A stretch of 64,000 nucleotides of DNA from Delphinapterus leucas (lineage: Eukaryota > Chordata > Mammalia > Artiodactyla > Monodontidae): NCBI RefSeq assembly GCF_002288925.2, contig NW_022098062.1:7292388-7356387 (forward strand). Reading direction: 5' to 3'. A model generated the notes under the pieces. It saw nothing but the letters and a program-made list of their open reading frames with translations, made no database searches and was not told where the DNA came from. The position numbers and the translations under genes were made by a program. Positions 52,600-63,944 of the stretch are shown here, piece by piece; the first letter of the stretch is position 1; each line of letters begins with the position of its first letter.

Positions 52600-53158
52600 C
52601 CAAAACACAATAATAAGATAATAAACAACCCAATTAAAAATGGGCAAATGTTAAACATTTCACCAAAGAAGATATACAGATGACAAATGAACGTATAAAA
52701 AGATGCTCAACATCTTCAGACATTAGGAAATGAAAGTTAAAATTATAATGAGATAATACTATACATCTATTAGAATGCCTAAAAAAAAAAAAACCCTGAC
52801 AGTACCAAGTACTAAGAAGAATGTGGAGCAACTGAAACTTTCATATATTGCTGATGGAGTATGCAAAAATGGTGAAGACACTGTGAAAAACAGTTTGGAA
52901 AGTTTTTATAATGTTAAAATAGACTTATCATATTACCCAGCATGATCACCACCCAAGAGAAATGAAAACTGACGTTCACACAAAAACCTGTATGTGAATG
53001 TATATAGAAGGTTTATTCACAACTGCCAAAAAACTGGAAATAACTCAGATGTCCTTCAATTGTGTAAACATGCTGGGATACATCCATCTAATGGAATACT
53101 GCTCAGCAGTAGAAAGGAGAAAACTTCTGAGTGACACACAGTGTATGAATCTAAAATG
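52600..53158 (+). mobile_element. Old L1 ORF2 3' part, interrupted by mariner
   Basis: 'accaaagaagatatacagat' and 'gaatgtggagcaactgaaac', then 'ctaatggaatactgctcagc', mark the end of ORF2. It stops at the TA target of the mariner and resumes at 54,644. Confidence 0.75.
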
Positions 53159-53343
53159 TATTGGGTGGGCTAAAATGTGCATTCTGTTTTTTCTGTAAGA
53201 TGGCTCTAGTAGCACTTAGTTGTCTTTAACTTCATTTGAAACAATTTTGTTAGATTGTATATGACAACTGTTATATCAGCATCTATTAAAAAAAAGACTT
53301 ATCAAAATTGGTGAATTTTGGGGTAGCCATTTTATTATTGAAG

Positions 53344-54535
53344 ATGGAAGAAAAAAGGGAACATTTTCGGTGTATTATGTTTTATTATTTCAAGAAAGGT
53401 AAAAATGCAACCAAAATGCAAAAAAAGATTTGTGCAGTGTGTGGAGAAGGTGCTGTGACTGATCGAACGTGTCAAAAGTGGTTTGCGAAGTTTCCTCCTG
53501 GAGATTTCTCGCTGGACGATGCTCCATGGTTGGGTAGACCAGTGAAGTTGATAGTGATCAAATTGAAACAATAATTGAGAACAATCAACGTTATACCACG
53601 CGGGAGATAGCTGACATACTCAAAATATCCAGATCAAGTGTTGAAAATCATTTGCACCATCTTGGTTGTATTCATCACTTTGATGTTTGGATTCCATGTA
53701 AGTTAAGCGAAAAAAACCTTCCTGACCATACTTCCGCATGCGATTCTCTACTGAAACGTAATGAAAGGGTTCCATTTTCTTGCTGCGACCCCTCCCGTTG
53801 TGGAGCACAGGCTCCGGACGCGCAGGCCCAGTCATGGCCATGGCTCATGGGCCCCGCCGCTCCGCGGCATGTGGGATCCTCCCGGACCAGGGCACAAATC
53901 CGCGTCCCCTGCATTGGCAGGCGGACTCTCAACCACTGTGCCACCAGGGAAGCCCCAGGGTTCCATTTTTAAAACAAACTGTGATGGGCGATGAAAAGTG
54001 GATACTGTACAACAGTGTGGAACGGAAGAGATCATGGGGCAAGCAAAATGAACCACCACCAACCACACCAAAGGCTGGTCTTCATCCAAAGAAGGTGATG
54101 TTGTATAGATGGTGGGATTGGAAGGGAGTCCTCTATTATGAGCTCCTTCCAGAAAACCAAATGATTAATTCCAGCAAGTACTGCTCCCAATTAGACCAAC
54201 TGAAAGCAGCACTCGCCGAAAAGCATCCAGCATTAGTCAACAGAAAACGCATAATCTTCCATCAGGATAACGCAAGACTGCATGTTGCCTTGATGACCAG
54301 GCAAAAACTATTACAGCTTGGCTGGGAAGATTTGATTCATCTGCCGTATTCACCAGACATTGCAGCACCTTCAGATTTCCATTTATTTCAATCTTTACAA
54401 AATTCTCTTAATGGAAAAAATTTCAGTTCCCCAGAAGACTGTAAAAGGCACCACCTGGAACAGTTCTTTGCTCAAAAAGATAAAAAGTTTTGGGAAGATG
54501 GAATTATGAAGTTGCCTAAAAATGGCAGAAGGTAG
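53344..54535 (+). pseudogene. Mariner transposase, frameshifted and SINE-interrupted
   Basis: Part one begins MEEKREHFRCIMFYYFKKGK, with WFAKFPPGDFSLDDAP and GRP. After a frame change near 53,543 it continues EVDSDQIETIIENN and the helix-turn-helix TTREIADILKISRSSVENHL. Beyond the SINE come the three catalytic acids: MGDEKWILY, HQDNARLH and YSPDIAAPSDFHLF. Between the second and third Asp there are 35 residues, where mariner normally has 34; an extra Ala (GCA GCA) accounts for it. The enzyme is inactive in this copy. Confidence 0.92.
53779..53956 (-). mobile_element. CHR-type SINE nested in the mariner
   Basis: Reverse orientation: the head at the high end reads 'gtgccaccagggaagcccc'. A poly(T) tail is nearly absent, leaving only cttgctgcgacc at the low end. 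Perfect duplications agggttccatttt lie at 53,766-53,778 and 53,957-53,969. Confidence 0.93.
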
Positions 54536-54643
54536 TGGAACAAAAGGGTGACTACGTTGTTCAATAAAGTTCATGGTGAAAATGAAAAACGTGTCTTTTA
54601 TTTCTACTTAAAAAACCGAAGGGACTTTTGGTCCCACCCAATA

Positions 54644-54925
54644 TTATGCTAAGAAAAAGAACCTAGACTAAAAAGGCTTATAGGACATTCTGGAAAAGAC
54701 AAAACCTTAGGAACAGAAAACAGATTAAGAGTTGCTGGAGTTGGGGGTTGGGACAAGGATTGGCCACAAAGGGATATGAGATGGTGTTCTGGGTGATGGA
54801 ATTGTTCTGTATCTTGATTGTGGTAATGGTCATATTACTGTCAAAACTCACCAAACTGCATATTAAATACGGTGAATTTTATTGTATATGAATTATACTC
54901 AATAAATTGAATTTTTAAAATCTGG
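54644..54925 (+). mobile_element. Old L1 3' end, right of the mariner
   Basis: It continues the L1 of 52,600-53,158: 'ttgctggagttgggggttgg', 'gatggaattgttctgtatct' and 'tatgaattatactcaataaa' give a typical old L1 3' UTR. Confidence 0.75.
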
Positions 54926-57534
54926 ACAGAGTGTCATTTTCCACATTTGCTCCTGTCAGACTGTTCTGCACACCATGAAGAAAGGGGCTCCTTGAAGGTA
55001 CAGAGTCCTTAAAGGGACATGCATATAATTTTGTATACACTTAAATACATGACATAATATATTATCTTATTTTATCTTATTTATTATATTTAATTTTCCA
55101 ATGAAAACATAGTTTCATTATAGATATATAACATAGCTTTGCCATACCATTCCCACTTTCTTTATGATAATGCTATTATCTTGGTAAAACATAGAATATC
55201 TGTTTAAGATTAGTTCAAAAATGTTTTCTCATCCATTATATGATAACTAATTTGAAATGCTGATTTTTTTCCTCCAACAGTCTCTCCAATTAGAATGTTG
55301 TAAGCTCATCACATCTTGATGATCTGTTAACAAAAAATGTATGACCTGAACTTGTTCAAAGTTTAAAAATTTTATGAGCATAGTACATGATTTTGGTCCC
55401 TTTGGTAGTCGTACTTTATGGGGAGTTATATTAGTACTTAATATATCAATTCTAAAAATAAAAGGGTTGTAAAGTCTGAAGATCTTGAAGTATGCAAAGA
55501 GGCATGTACCTTTTAAAATATTTCAACAACTTCTCTGAAGCCTACATAGTTAACATTGAGAATTAGTAGGACAGGACACGGACAGCCAGAACCCATTGCT
55601 ATGAGTCAGTGTAGGTGAGAAATTGTTTGGCGTGTTAGAAAGAATTTATAATTTGGAGTCAGAAAGGCTGAGTGTGTAGGTGGCAAAGTCAAGGTCAGGA
55701 TCTAGGGATTCAGAGGAGGGCTGACCATCAAAGTCAGAAGCTCCTCCTTGGAACTATCCCCTCCTACACCGCCTCACTCTAACTAAAGCTACCATGTTTG
55801 CACGTGGACAATGTAATAGGACCTTTACTTGCACTGAAACATTAATCTTCATGACAAACCTGTGTGCAGTTCTTCTTCTTCTCATTTTATAGAAAAAGAG
55901 ACTGAGCTAGTGGCAAAGTCAGGACTTGAACTTACACCTTTCTGATTCCAGTGTCCCTACTCTGTTCCACGCTATCCTGCATCTTAGGAGGAACTGCCCA
56001 GCATTCAGTCTTTTTGGCCCTACTGCACATTTTCCAGATTTCTGAAGACTCTTTCCACATCTTTGAACAATTATACCATTCTTTCCACTGACCCTATCTC
56101 CTTTCTTTATGATTTGTGGCATGTTCTAGACATCAGAGAGGACCAGCACCCCCCCGCCCCCCCGCACCAAGGCCCTGCCTGACAGTTTCCTACTCTTTGC
56201 TTTTTACTAAGGTACACACATTTTCTCTCCTGTAGCAGGTTTATTCCTTTTTACAAGATCATCTTTCTGATACACATCACCATTTTCAGTTTTATAACAT
56301 TTCTTGCTGGCCTGGAGCCAATGTCAGGGTCTTCTTTACAGTGAAAGCCCCATAGCACCATAATTATCCTTAATCAGGGGATGGGGAAAATTTTCCCCTA
56401 AAAATAACTCAATTAGATTATTATTATCAAGGTTTAAAAGGTGTATCCCCAGATCAGTTCTGATTTGTTTTAAAATGTTTTCTATGGACTCTCAAAAAAA
56501 AAATAGGTTTTTTTTTTTTTTTTTCAGAAATGGTAACTGTATAACTGAAATCCAATGGACTGGTAATTAAGAGATCGTTTCTCTAGGAAGTCCATTGTTG
56601 TAAAAGCTATATATGGCCTTCAGTAAATCAGATAACTGCTTTGAACTTTGGCTTCTTCATCTGAAAAGTCAGGCATAGTTTTGACAAATAGTTTCTAAAT
56701 AGGTCTTAAAGACCGAAGTCTCACTCTAGATTGTTCAAATATGCATGTGATAAACTTTTACTAGCTAGAATGCCAGCTCATCTTAGAACGTTCTCTTAAT
56801 GTATTGGTGTTTTCTTTGTATTTACAGCCTTTGTTTGAACTGATTTCTTGTTCAGTCATGATGGACAAAATGACCAAAGGAAAACCAAACCCCAGCCCTC
56901 TTTTATAATATACACACCTCTATATAAAACACACATAAAACCCGTGACTACACACATATCACACACACCCTGACAGTTTTTTTTTTTTTTTTCTGGTAAT
57001 GTAAGTGTCTGACTTTAGTTTTGATTGCCGAGGTATCCTCTTCCAAAATGGCATCTTGGATAAACACATTGCCAGCACAAGGCTAGATAAAGAACCAGGC
57101 CATTTCCCCCAACTGAGGCACCTTTGTTTTAGAGATCTTTGGTTGAGTCTGATAACTGACTGTTTGGGCCATTTGTGCCTTTTTGTCTTCCCATGCTTTA
57201 AGTTCCTACTTTTAAGATTGAAATTTACCAACAGAGGGTGAGTCTGCAAAACACTAGGCCCCCACCCTTGACCTCAGTAAAAACAGAACCCCAGCACCAT
57301 TCCCTCTGTTTATGACCTTGTGGCCCAGATGTGCTATGTAATTTCCAGGTCCTGTAAGTAATAAACCTTAATTTTTTCAAAGTTTCCTGATGGTTATTGC
57401 TGAAGGGTGTCTTGCATTCACAATAAGAACCACAGGGCTGGTCTACAACACTGGTAATTGATGGGCTGAGGTGGGCACAGAACACACCCATACATACATT
57501 CCTCAGACACACAAACACAGCATTGAACATGGCA
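54926..57534. other. Gene-free stretch
   Basis: An MIR on the minus strand lies at about 55,800-55,985. A C-rich run sits at 56,148-56,165, A/T runs at 56,493-56,524, and a T-run at 56,977-56,993. About 56,990-57,530 has the flavour of LTR sequence (AATAAA at 57,359), but I cannot prove it. No gene is supported; the frames there are short and unlike any family I know. Confidence 0.4.
55800..55985 (-). mobile_element. MIR SINE
   Basis: 'gtggcaaagtcaggacttga' and 'gtccctactctgttccacgc' follow reverse MIR order. Confidence 0.65.
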
Positions 57535-58000
57535 GCTAAAAATTGTCACTCACCATCTGCGTCTACAAGGATGAAGTCATTAGCCACTGCAGTTGCTGAC
57601 CTTTAACACACCCTAAAAGGAGTTCAGGGAAGAGATCAAGAATGAGGCATTCTGTGCTCTGGGAAAAGCTGGCAGAACAGGCTTTCAGATAGATATTTTT
57701 CAGGAGAAGAATTTGTGAGCCCAAGTTTTTGCATCTTCTCATAACTAGAAGAGCACTAGAGTCATTAATGGAGACATCTGCTTCTCATGACTAGAAGCAA
57801 CATTCTACCGAGGTGTGTTCTTGACCGCACGTACCCCTTCACCAAGATCATATATATACTGACACTCCCTCCAGTACGTCTTCGGAGCAGTTCCTCAGAG
57901 CTATCCGAGAGTCTGTCTCCCAGGTTACAGTCCTCATTTTGCCCCAAATAAAATTTAACTCACAGCTCTCATGTTGTGCATTTTTTTTCAATTGACAAAC
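57535..58000 (+). mobile_element. Possible solo LTR of an endogenous retrovirus
   Basis: The end 'gtctgtctcccaggttacag', then 'ccccaaataaaatttaactc', then 'catgttgtgcattttttttc' and 'aattgaca', is characteristic of a retroviral LTR R-U5 region with its poly(A) signal near 57,945. The left end is uncertain. No gag, pol or env sequence was seen. Confidence 0.5.
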
Positions 58001-58034
58001 ATTAAAGAACACCTAAGCTCCCCACCGCTAAATT

Positions 58035-58415
58035 ATGTACCTATTTCCTTAGTTCTTTTGAGCTGCTATAACAAATTACCATAGATTGGGCAGCTTTTAA
58101 ACAACATAAATTTATTTTTGCAGTTCTGGAGGCTGAAAGTCCGCTATCAGAGTGCCATCATGGTTGGGTTCTGGTGAGAGCCCTCTGCTGGGCTGCAGAC
58201 TGCTGGCTTCTTGCTAAGTCCTCATGTGGCAGAAAGAAGGCAAGGGAGTTCTCTGGGGTCCCTTTCATGAGGGCACTCATCCCATCATGAGGATTCTACT
58301 TTCATGAACTAATCACCTCTCAAAGGCCCCATCTCCTAATACCTTCACATTGGGGGTTAGAATTTCAACGTGTGAATTTGGGGGAAGGGGACACACACAT
58401 TCAGCCCATAACACT
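58035..58415 (-). mobile_element. MLT1-type LTR, reverse orientation
   Basis: 'gagctgctataacaaattac', 'gcagttctggaggctgaaag', 'cctaataccttcacattggg' and 'cacattcagcccataacac' are the reverse complement of a MaLR/MLT1 LTR. It is LTR sequence only. Confidence 0.75.
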
Positions 58416-58850
58416 ATTCATTCTTTCATTCATTCAACAAGATTTTATTGAGCATCTACTATATGCTGGCTGCTGTTCTACTTGTGTAATGAGAGCCATA
58501 TGGGCCAGTGAGTTACCTAAGTATCCACAGGTATTTTCATGAAGATCCAGATTCTGATTGACAGAGAGTAATGCAGTTGGTTTTGCTCTTCTAGAATTAG
58601 AAGGAATCTTTCTGGATTTTTCTAATTCATTCTTTTCACTTTATAAGTCAGGAGACTGAGAAACAGAGTTGCAGAGTGAAGGTAAAAAGAGAAAGTGTTT
58701 CTTTATTAACCTAATTATAATTAACAACTAGACAAATTTCTCTCTCTCTCTCTTTTTTTGTTTTTGGCCATGCCACAGCAGAAACTGACACAGCAGTGTA
58801 ACACAATTATACTCCAATAAAAAAAATTTTTTTTTAAAAAGGGGAGCCTT
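58416..58850. other. Mixed short repeats and an L1 tail
   Basis: 'attcattcattcaacaagat' and following text is a frequent tail of old SINE/LINE repeats. A (CT)n run at 58,739-58,754 is followed by a SINE-like 'tttttggccatgcc' and, at about 58,780-58,846, the last bases of an L1 3' UTR ('actccaataaaaaaaatt'). Confidence 0.5.
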
Positions 58851-60350
58851 CCTTATTCTGCACCTCTTGAATGGGGATGGACTTGACTTGCTTTGTAACA
58901 AATATAATTTGATGGAAGTGATAGTGTGATTAGATCCTAAAAGGCATTGTGATTTCTGCCTTGCTTTCTTACTTTGTGGGGAGCCAGCTGCCATGTCATG
59001 AGGACACTCACCCAGTCTCTGGAGACATTCACATGGTGAGGAACCGAGCCCTCTTGCTAACAGACAGTGAGGAACCGAGACCTCCTGACAGCAGCCATGT
59101 GAGTAAGTCATCTGAGAAGTAGATCTTCTGCCCCCCAAAGCCTCCAGATGATGATTGCATCTCCAGCTGCCATATTGACAGCAACCTCATGAGAAACCCC
59201 AAGCTAGAGCCCCTCCACTAAGTCACTCCTGAAATCGTGACCACACAAACCGAGGTAATACATGTTTATCCTTTGAAGCCACTAAGTTACACAGCAGTGG
59301 ATAACTAATATACAGAGGACATGGGAATGAAAGACACAGTTCTTGACTTTAGGTCATACGCAGAAAGAGGCAAACACACACATTGTCATAAGCGCTATGA
59401 TAAAAGTGAGGTTGGTGTTCTATGGGTACACAAAGAACAGGCACCAGCCTTGACTAGGGGGAAGGAGGTCAAGGAAGTGTTCTTAGAAATGACCTTTGAG
59501 CTAAATTTAGGCAGATGGATAGTGTGCCTATTATTAAAATATTGCTCCTCAGCTTAAAACCACCTTTCTATATTCTGCCTTGTGATGCTGGGGCTGGGAT
59601 TTTGCAAACCTCAGCTGGGTTCCTACTAGGGTTTGCCATTAAGGGGCACTAGAGAAAGGCTTGAAGACTGAAAGAAGACAAGGGACTGTTCCTTCCTGTC
59701 TGCTCTCTGTTCCTGCCAGTGAAGACCAATAAATAGCCTTTCATCCCGGCAATGGCATCTAGTTTCTTTGGGCTCTTCAGGAACTACCCTTATTGCTCTC
59801 TCCTCTGACTTTCAACATCTATAAGGGAATGTCCCCTTCTTAGTTTCTTGAGCCCTACTTGACTGGGACCCTCTTTGTAGCTTATGGGTTTTGATAACCC
59901 CACCTCTTTCCTATGTTTCCCCAGCCCTGGAGTGGTGGCTGTTTCCTGCAGTTACTGTCTCATGTATCTCACTGTTCTTCCCCTCTGGCTTTTTGAATCC
60001 ATCAATATCTGTTTAACTCATTCTCTAATAACTTCTCTCTGTTGAAATATCTAGCGTATGGTTTCTGTTTTCTTGAATGGGCCCTGACTGATACAGGTAG
60101 GGATTAACCAGGTGAAAGAGAGTGAAGGGTACCCCAGACAGAAGGAAAAGAAAGAACAAAGCCATGAAGGCAAGAATGAGCACAAGGTAATTTAGAACCT
60201 GGTCAGACATGTAGGGCAAGTGAGGAAAGGAACAGGATAGGAAGATAATGGGAGTGGATAGGGACTGTGACTTGTCCTTATATTTTTCTTTACAAAACAT
60301 CAATGTTTGTTAATCTTTTAATGGACACTATAAATATAAAATCAGACTAG
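58851..60350. other. Gene-free stretch with LTR/MaLR-like and other old repeats
   Basis: About 58,860-59,315 looks like a MaLR-type LTR on the plus strand ('gaagccactaagttacacag' and 'tggataactaatata' at its end). About 59,560-60,095 ends 'gggccctgactgataca', another dispersed-repeat signature that I do not name. Fragments of the same repeat seen at 49,140 recur at about 59,340 and 60,100. No gene. Confidence 0.4.
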
Positions 60351-62020
60351 TAGGACATGACTTTTGGATTAGTAGAATTAGAACCTTGGAAAATCCTTCC
60401 CCCCAAAACCTACTGGCCAAAATTATCAAAAACAACTATTTCAGAACTCAGAAGTTAACCAAATGCATACAACAAATAAAGAAGCATTTATTTAAGAAAA
60501 AAACTACTGAATCTTGATAATAAGAGTGGAATCTCTGACATTTTAACTTAGGGATGCTCTCATTTTACTCACAGCTCCACAGAGCAGTAGCCATGAGGAA
60601 TGGCAGCTGGAGGGGGCTGAGCTGATCTAGAGATCCACAGAAAAACCCTACCCTCAGGGATGATTTTGGAAACAGTAACAATCCAGAGACAACTGCTGAA
60701 ATAGTCATTTGAGAGCAACATGAACCCTCCTCCCAGTGAAACAACCATAACTGGTGAAAATTATAAAACAAAGATTTAAAGTCTCTGAAAGTTATCCTAA
60801 GGGAATACAGCAAATGAATAAACAATTTAAAAAGAAAATCTACTAAATCTTGGTTAGAACAGCAACAGTTTATGGCATTTGAGAAGTGAAATGCTCCCTT
60901 CCTCCACCCATTCCCCCCCCCCCCGCACCCAGTTCAGGATGACAGAAATTCCATTCTGGTGGGTGCAACCAAGAACACAGGGCTTCCCCTTTCCCCAGTT
61001 TCCAGTAGAGGGTATATTCCCCAGAAAGGTCAAGCCACCAGCATTTCTCACCCCCTCCAGCTCCATGTTGTAGAAGTTCTATTCCAGGCAAGAATGACTG
61101 AGAAATTGAGGACTCTCTTCCTCCTCCTAGCCTCTACTTGTAGGGCACAAATTCTATTCCAGGTGTGGTAGAGTAATAATCCTGGGCCCAAATCACCCCC
61201 ATCCAGCTTACGTGCTGGGAGAGACAAGCTGAGAGGATCTGTGTGCAGAGCTAGCATGTCACTCTGAGAAAAGTGGGCCACTGTCCCTGCCTCAGTTCTG
61301 GAGCAATTGCAGAGGTTTTGGAAAGGCAGGACATAGAACAGAATGCTTCAGAGGTCTCCCTGAGAGAACTGACTTTATTTGGGAAGTTCAAGCCTAAGGC
61401 CACTCTCAAAAACCAGTGGAGATATTGGAGGTAGGCAATTAAGAGGAGGCTGGTAGTTACTTGAGAGCAGCAAGCTAAACCACAGACTGACTAGTTTGCC
61501 AGAGAGAACCCACAGAAAGAGGAAGCTAAGAGCCCTCTGGAGTTGGAACAAACCTCAGCGACTCATCTCAAAGATTGCCCATGCAAAGTGGCCCACATTT
61601 AATTGGACTGGTCAAAAATAATGGAGCAATCAGTCAGCAATTACTGGAACCTAACAGCTGGATGTTATACCAATAGATGCAGACAGCTTAACAGAGAGAT
61701 CAGGATAAAAGATGGTCAAAGAGAGCCTTGATAAAACCACGGTCAACTCAGGGTGATTGTGTGCACGCCCAGGGTTAACACCTTCTGAGGAGTGACACTA
61801 AAGGCTGCATACTCCAGGAGAAATAGACTTTACTAAAATAGTCAAGCAAAACCTAAGCAATAAACAAGCAAACAACAACAACATCCAGCTCCAGACGGGG
61901 AGATCAGTGTATACAGTTACAACAATATATTATCTGAATTTTTCAGTTTTCAACAACACCAACAAAAAAGAGACATGCAAGGAAACAGGAAATTATGACC
62001 CCAAAACAGGAAAAAAAAAA
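60351..62020 (+). mobile_element. Old L1 5' UTR-like sequence
   Basis: 'ctactggccaaaattatcaa' through about 61,990 resembles the leader of an old L1M, with a C-run at 60,914-60,924. The frames at 60,854-61,281 occur on both strands of GC-richer DNA and are not genes. It breaks at the Tigger insertion. Confidence 0.5.
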
Positions 62021-62915
62021 GAAGCTGCAGCTTCTACATCAGCACTTACTGCTTCATGTTGCACTTTTATGTTACGGAGATGGTTTCTTTATTTAAACCT
62101 CATGAACCAACCTCTGCTAGCTTCAAACTTTTTTTTCTGTAGCCGTCTCACCTCTCTTAGCCTTCATAGAATTGAAGAGAGTTAAGGCCTTTCTCTGGAT
62201 TAGGCTTTGGCTTAAGGGAATGTTGTGGCTGGTTTGATCTTCTATCCAGACTACTAAAACTTATGCCATATCAGCAATAAGGCTGTTTCATTTTCTTATC
62301 ACCTGTGTGTTCACTGGAGGAGCACTTTTGATCTCCTTCAAGAAGTTTTCCTTTGTATTCACAGCTTGGATAACTGTTTGGTGCAAGAGGCCTAGCTTTC
62401 GGCCTGTCTCAGCTTTTGGCATGCCTTCCTCACTAAGTTTAATCATTTCCAGCTTTTGATTTAAAGTGAGAGACATGCAAATTTTACTTTCACTTAGAAG
62501 CCATTGTAGGTTATTGACTAGCCTAATTTCAATATAGCTGTGTCTCAGGGAATAGGGAGGCTTGAGGAGAAAAAGAGAGAGAGCAGTATGGTGGAGCAGT
62601 CAAAACACACACATTTATCAATGGAGTTCACTGTGTTAAATGAGTATGGCTCTTGGTGACCCAAAATAATTAAAATAGTAACATCAAAGATCACTGATCA
62701 CAAATCACCATAACAAATATAACAATATTGAAAAAGTTTGAAATATTACAGGAATTACCAAAATGTGACACAGAGACACGAAGTGAGCAAATGTTATTGG
62801 AAATATTGTGCTGATAAACTTGCTTGATGCAGAGTTGCCACAAACCTTCAATTTGTAAAAAGCACAATATCTACAAAATGCAAAAAGTGAAGTGCAATAA
62901 ATGGGGTATGCCGGT
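62021..62915 (-). mobile_element. Tigger1 DNA transposon, 5' part
   Basis: On the minus strand the element begins near 62,915 with the terminal sequence (reverse of 'agtgcaataaatggggtatg') next to TA. It runs through the known leader to the transposase start. The frame at 62,288-62,476 encodes [20 protein letters not shown] and [17 protein letters not shown], the CENP-B-like helix-turn-helix of pogo/Tigger. Sequence similarity ends near 62,021, about 900 bases in, so the catalytic part is missing. Confidence 0.9.
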
Positions 62916-63462
62916 ATATTCAAAGAATGGAAGGAAATTCTGCTTAAAGATGTTAAAGAAAGGTATTATGACAATATCTCATCAAAGAGATCATCAATAA
63001 AGAGAAATTATTAAAAAATAAAGAAACAAATAGCAAAATAGAAATTTTAGAGTTGAAAAATACAATAGTAGACTTGAAAAGAAAAGCTCAATAGTATATT
63101 TGAATTGGCAAATTACTATATTTGAAGATAATAGAGATAATAGAGGAATAGGGAGAAATATCATGAGAAAAATAGATAGATCCTCATAGACATGTGGCAC
63201 AGTTTAAGCACACTGACATACACATCCTGGGAGAGCAATAGGAGAGGAGAGAGAGAGAAAAGAGTAGAAAAAGTATTTGAAGAAATAATCATTGAAAATT
63301 TCTCAAATTTAATGAAAAACACTAATCTACACATGCAAGAAGCTCAACTAACTCCGACTAGGATAGGATAGAGATCCACATCCAGACATATCAGTGAAAG
63401 TGCTGAAAAACAAAGTGAAAATCTGTAAATCACAAAGATAAAAATGAAAAGAAAAAGGTGGA
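62916..63462 (+). mobile_element. Old L1 fragment, right of the Tigger
   Basis: 'gaaggaaattctgcttaaag' and 'catcaaagagatcatcaata', then 'ccacatccagacatatcagt', fit the ORF1 region of an old L1, probably continuing the element left of 62,021. Confidence 0.55.
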
Positions 63463-63944
63463 AGATTTTTAATCACAGTTTCAATTTCAGTGCTTGTGAT
63501 TGGTCTGTTCATATTTTCTATTTCTTCCTGGTTCAGTCTCAGAAGGTTGTGCATTTCTAAGAATTTTTCCATTTCTTCCAGGTTGTCCATTTTATTAGCA
63601 TATAGTTGCTTGTAGTAATCTCTCATGATCCTTTGTATTTCTGCAGTGTCAGTTGCTACTTCGACTTTTTCATTTCTAATTCTATTGATTTGAGTCCTCT
63701 CCCTTTTCTTCTTGATAAGTCTGGCTAATGGTTAATCAAGTTTGTTTATCTTCTCAAAGAACCAGCTTTTAGTTTTATTGATCTTTGCTATCGTTCCCTT
63801 CATTTCTTTTTCATTTATTTCTGATCTGATCTTTATGATTTCTTTCCTTCTGCTAACTTGGGGTTTTCTTGTTCCTCTTTCTCTAATTGCTTTAGGAGTA
63901 AGGTTAGGTTGTTTACTTGAGGTGTTTCTTATTTCTTTTTCTTT
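63463..63944 (-). mobile_element. L1 ORF2 fragment, copy D, minus strand
   Basis: It reads on the minus strand as part of ORF2: the linker before the reverse transcriptase and its start (frame 63,348-63,626 with [19 protein letters not shown] and [16 protein letters not shown]). It matches copy C at about 45,460-45,890. It starts abruptly at 63,463 without 3' UTR or tail. A SINE begins near 63,945. Confidence 0.88.

Larger units (their letters stand above)
53161..54641 (+). mobile_element. Mariner-type DNA transposon with nested SINE
   Basis: It is bounded by TA dinucleotides at 53,159-53,160 and 54,642-54,643. Inverted ends begin TTGGGTGGG on both sides and stay similar for about 30 bases. 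Inside is a Tc1/mariner transposase interrupted by a frameshift and by a SINE at 53,779-53,956. Without the SINE and its duplicated target the element is about 1.29 kb, the usual mariner size. Confidence 0.94.

Noticed and set aside
57005..57947. Short frames near LTR-like text, considered as retroviral remnants
   Set aside because: No gag, pol or env motif is present; only LTR-like non-coding sequence can be supported.
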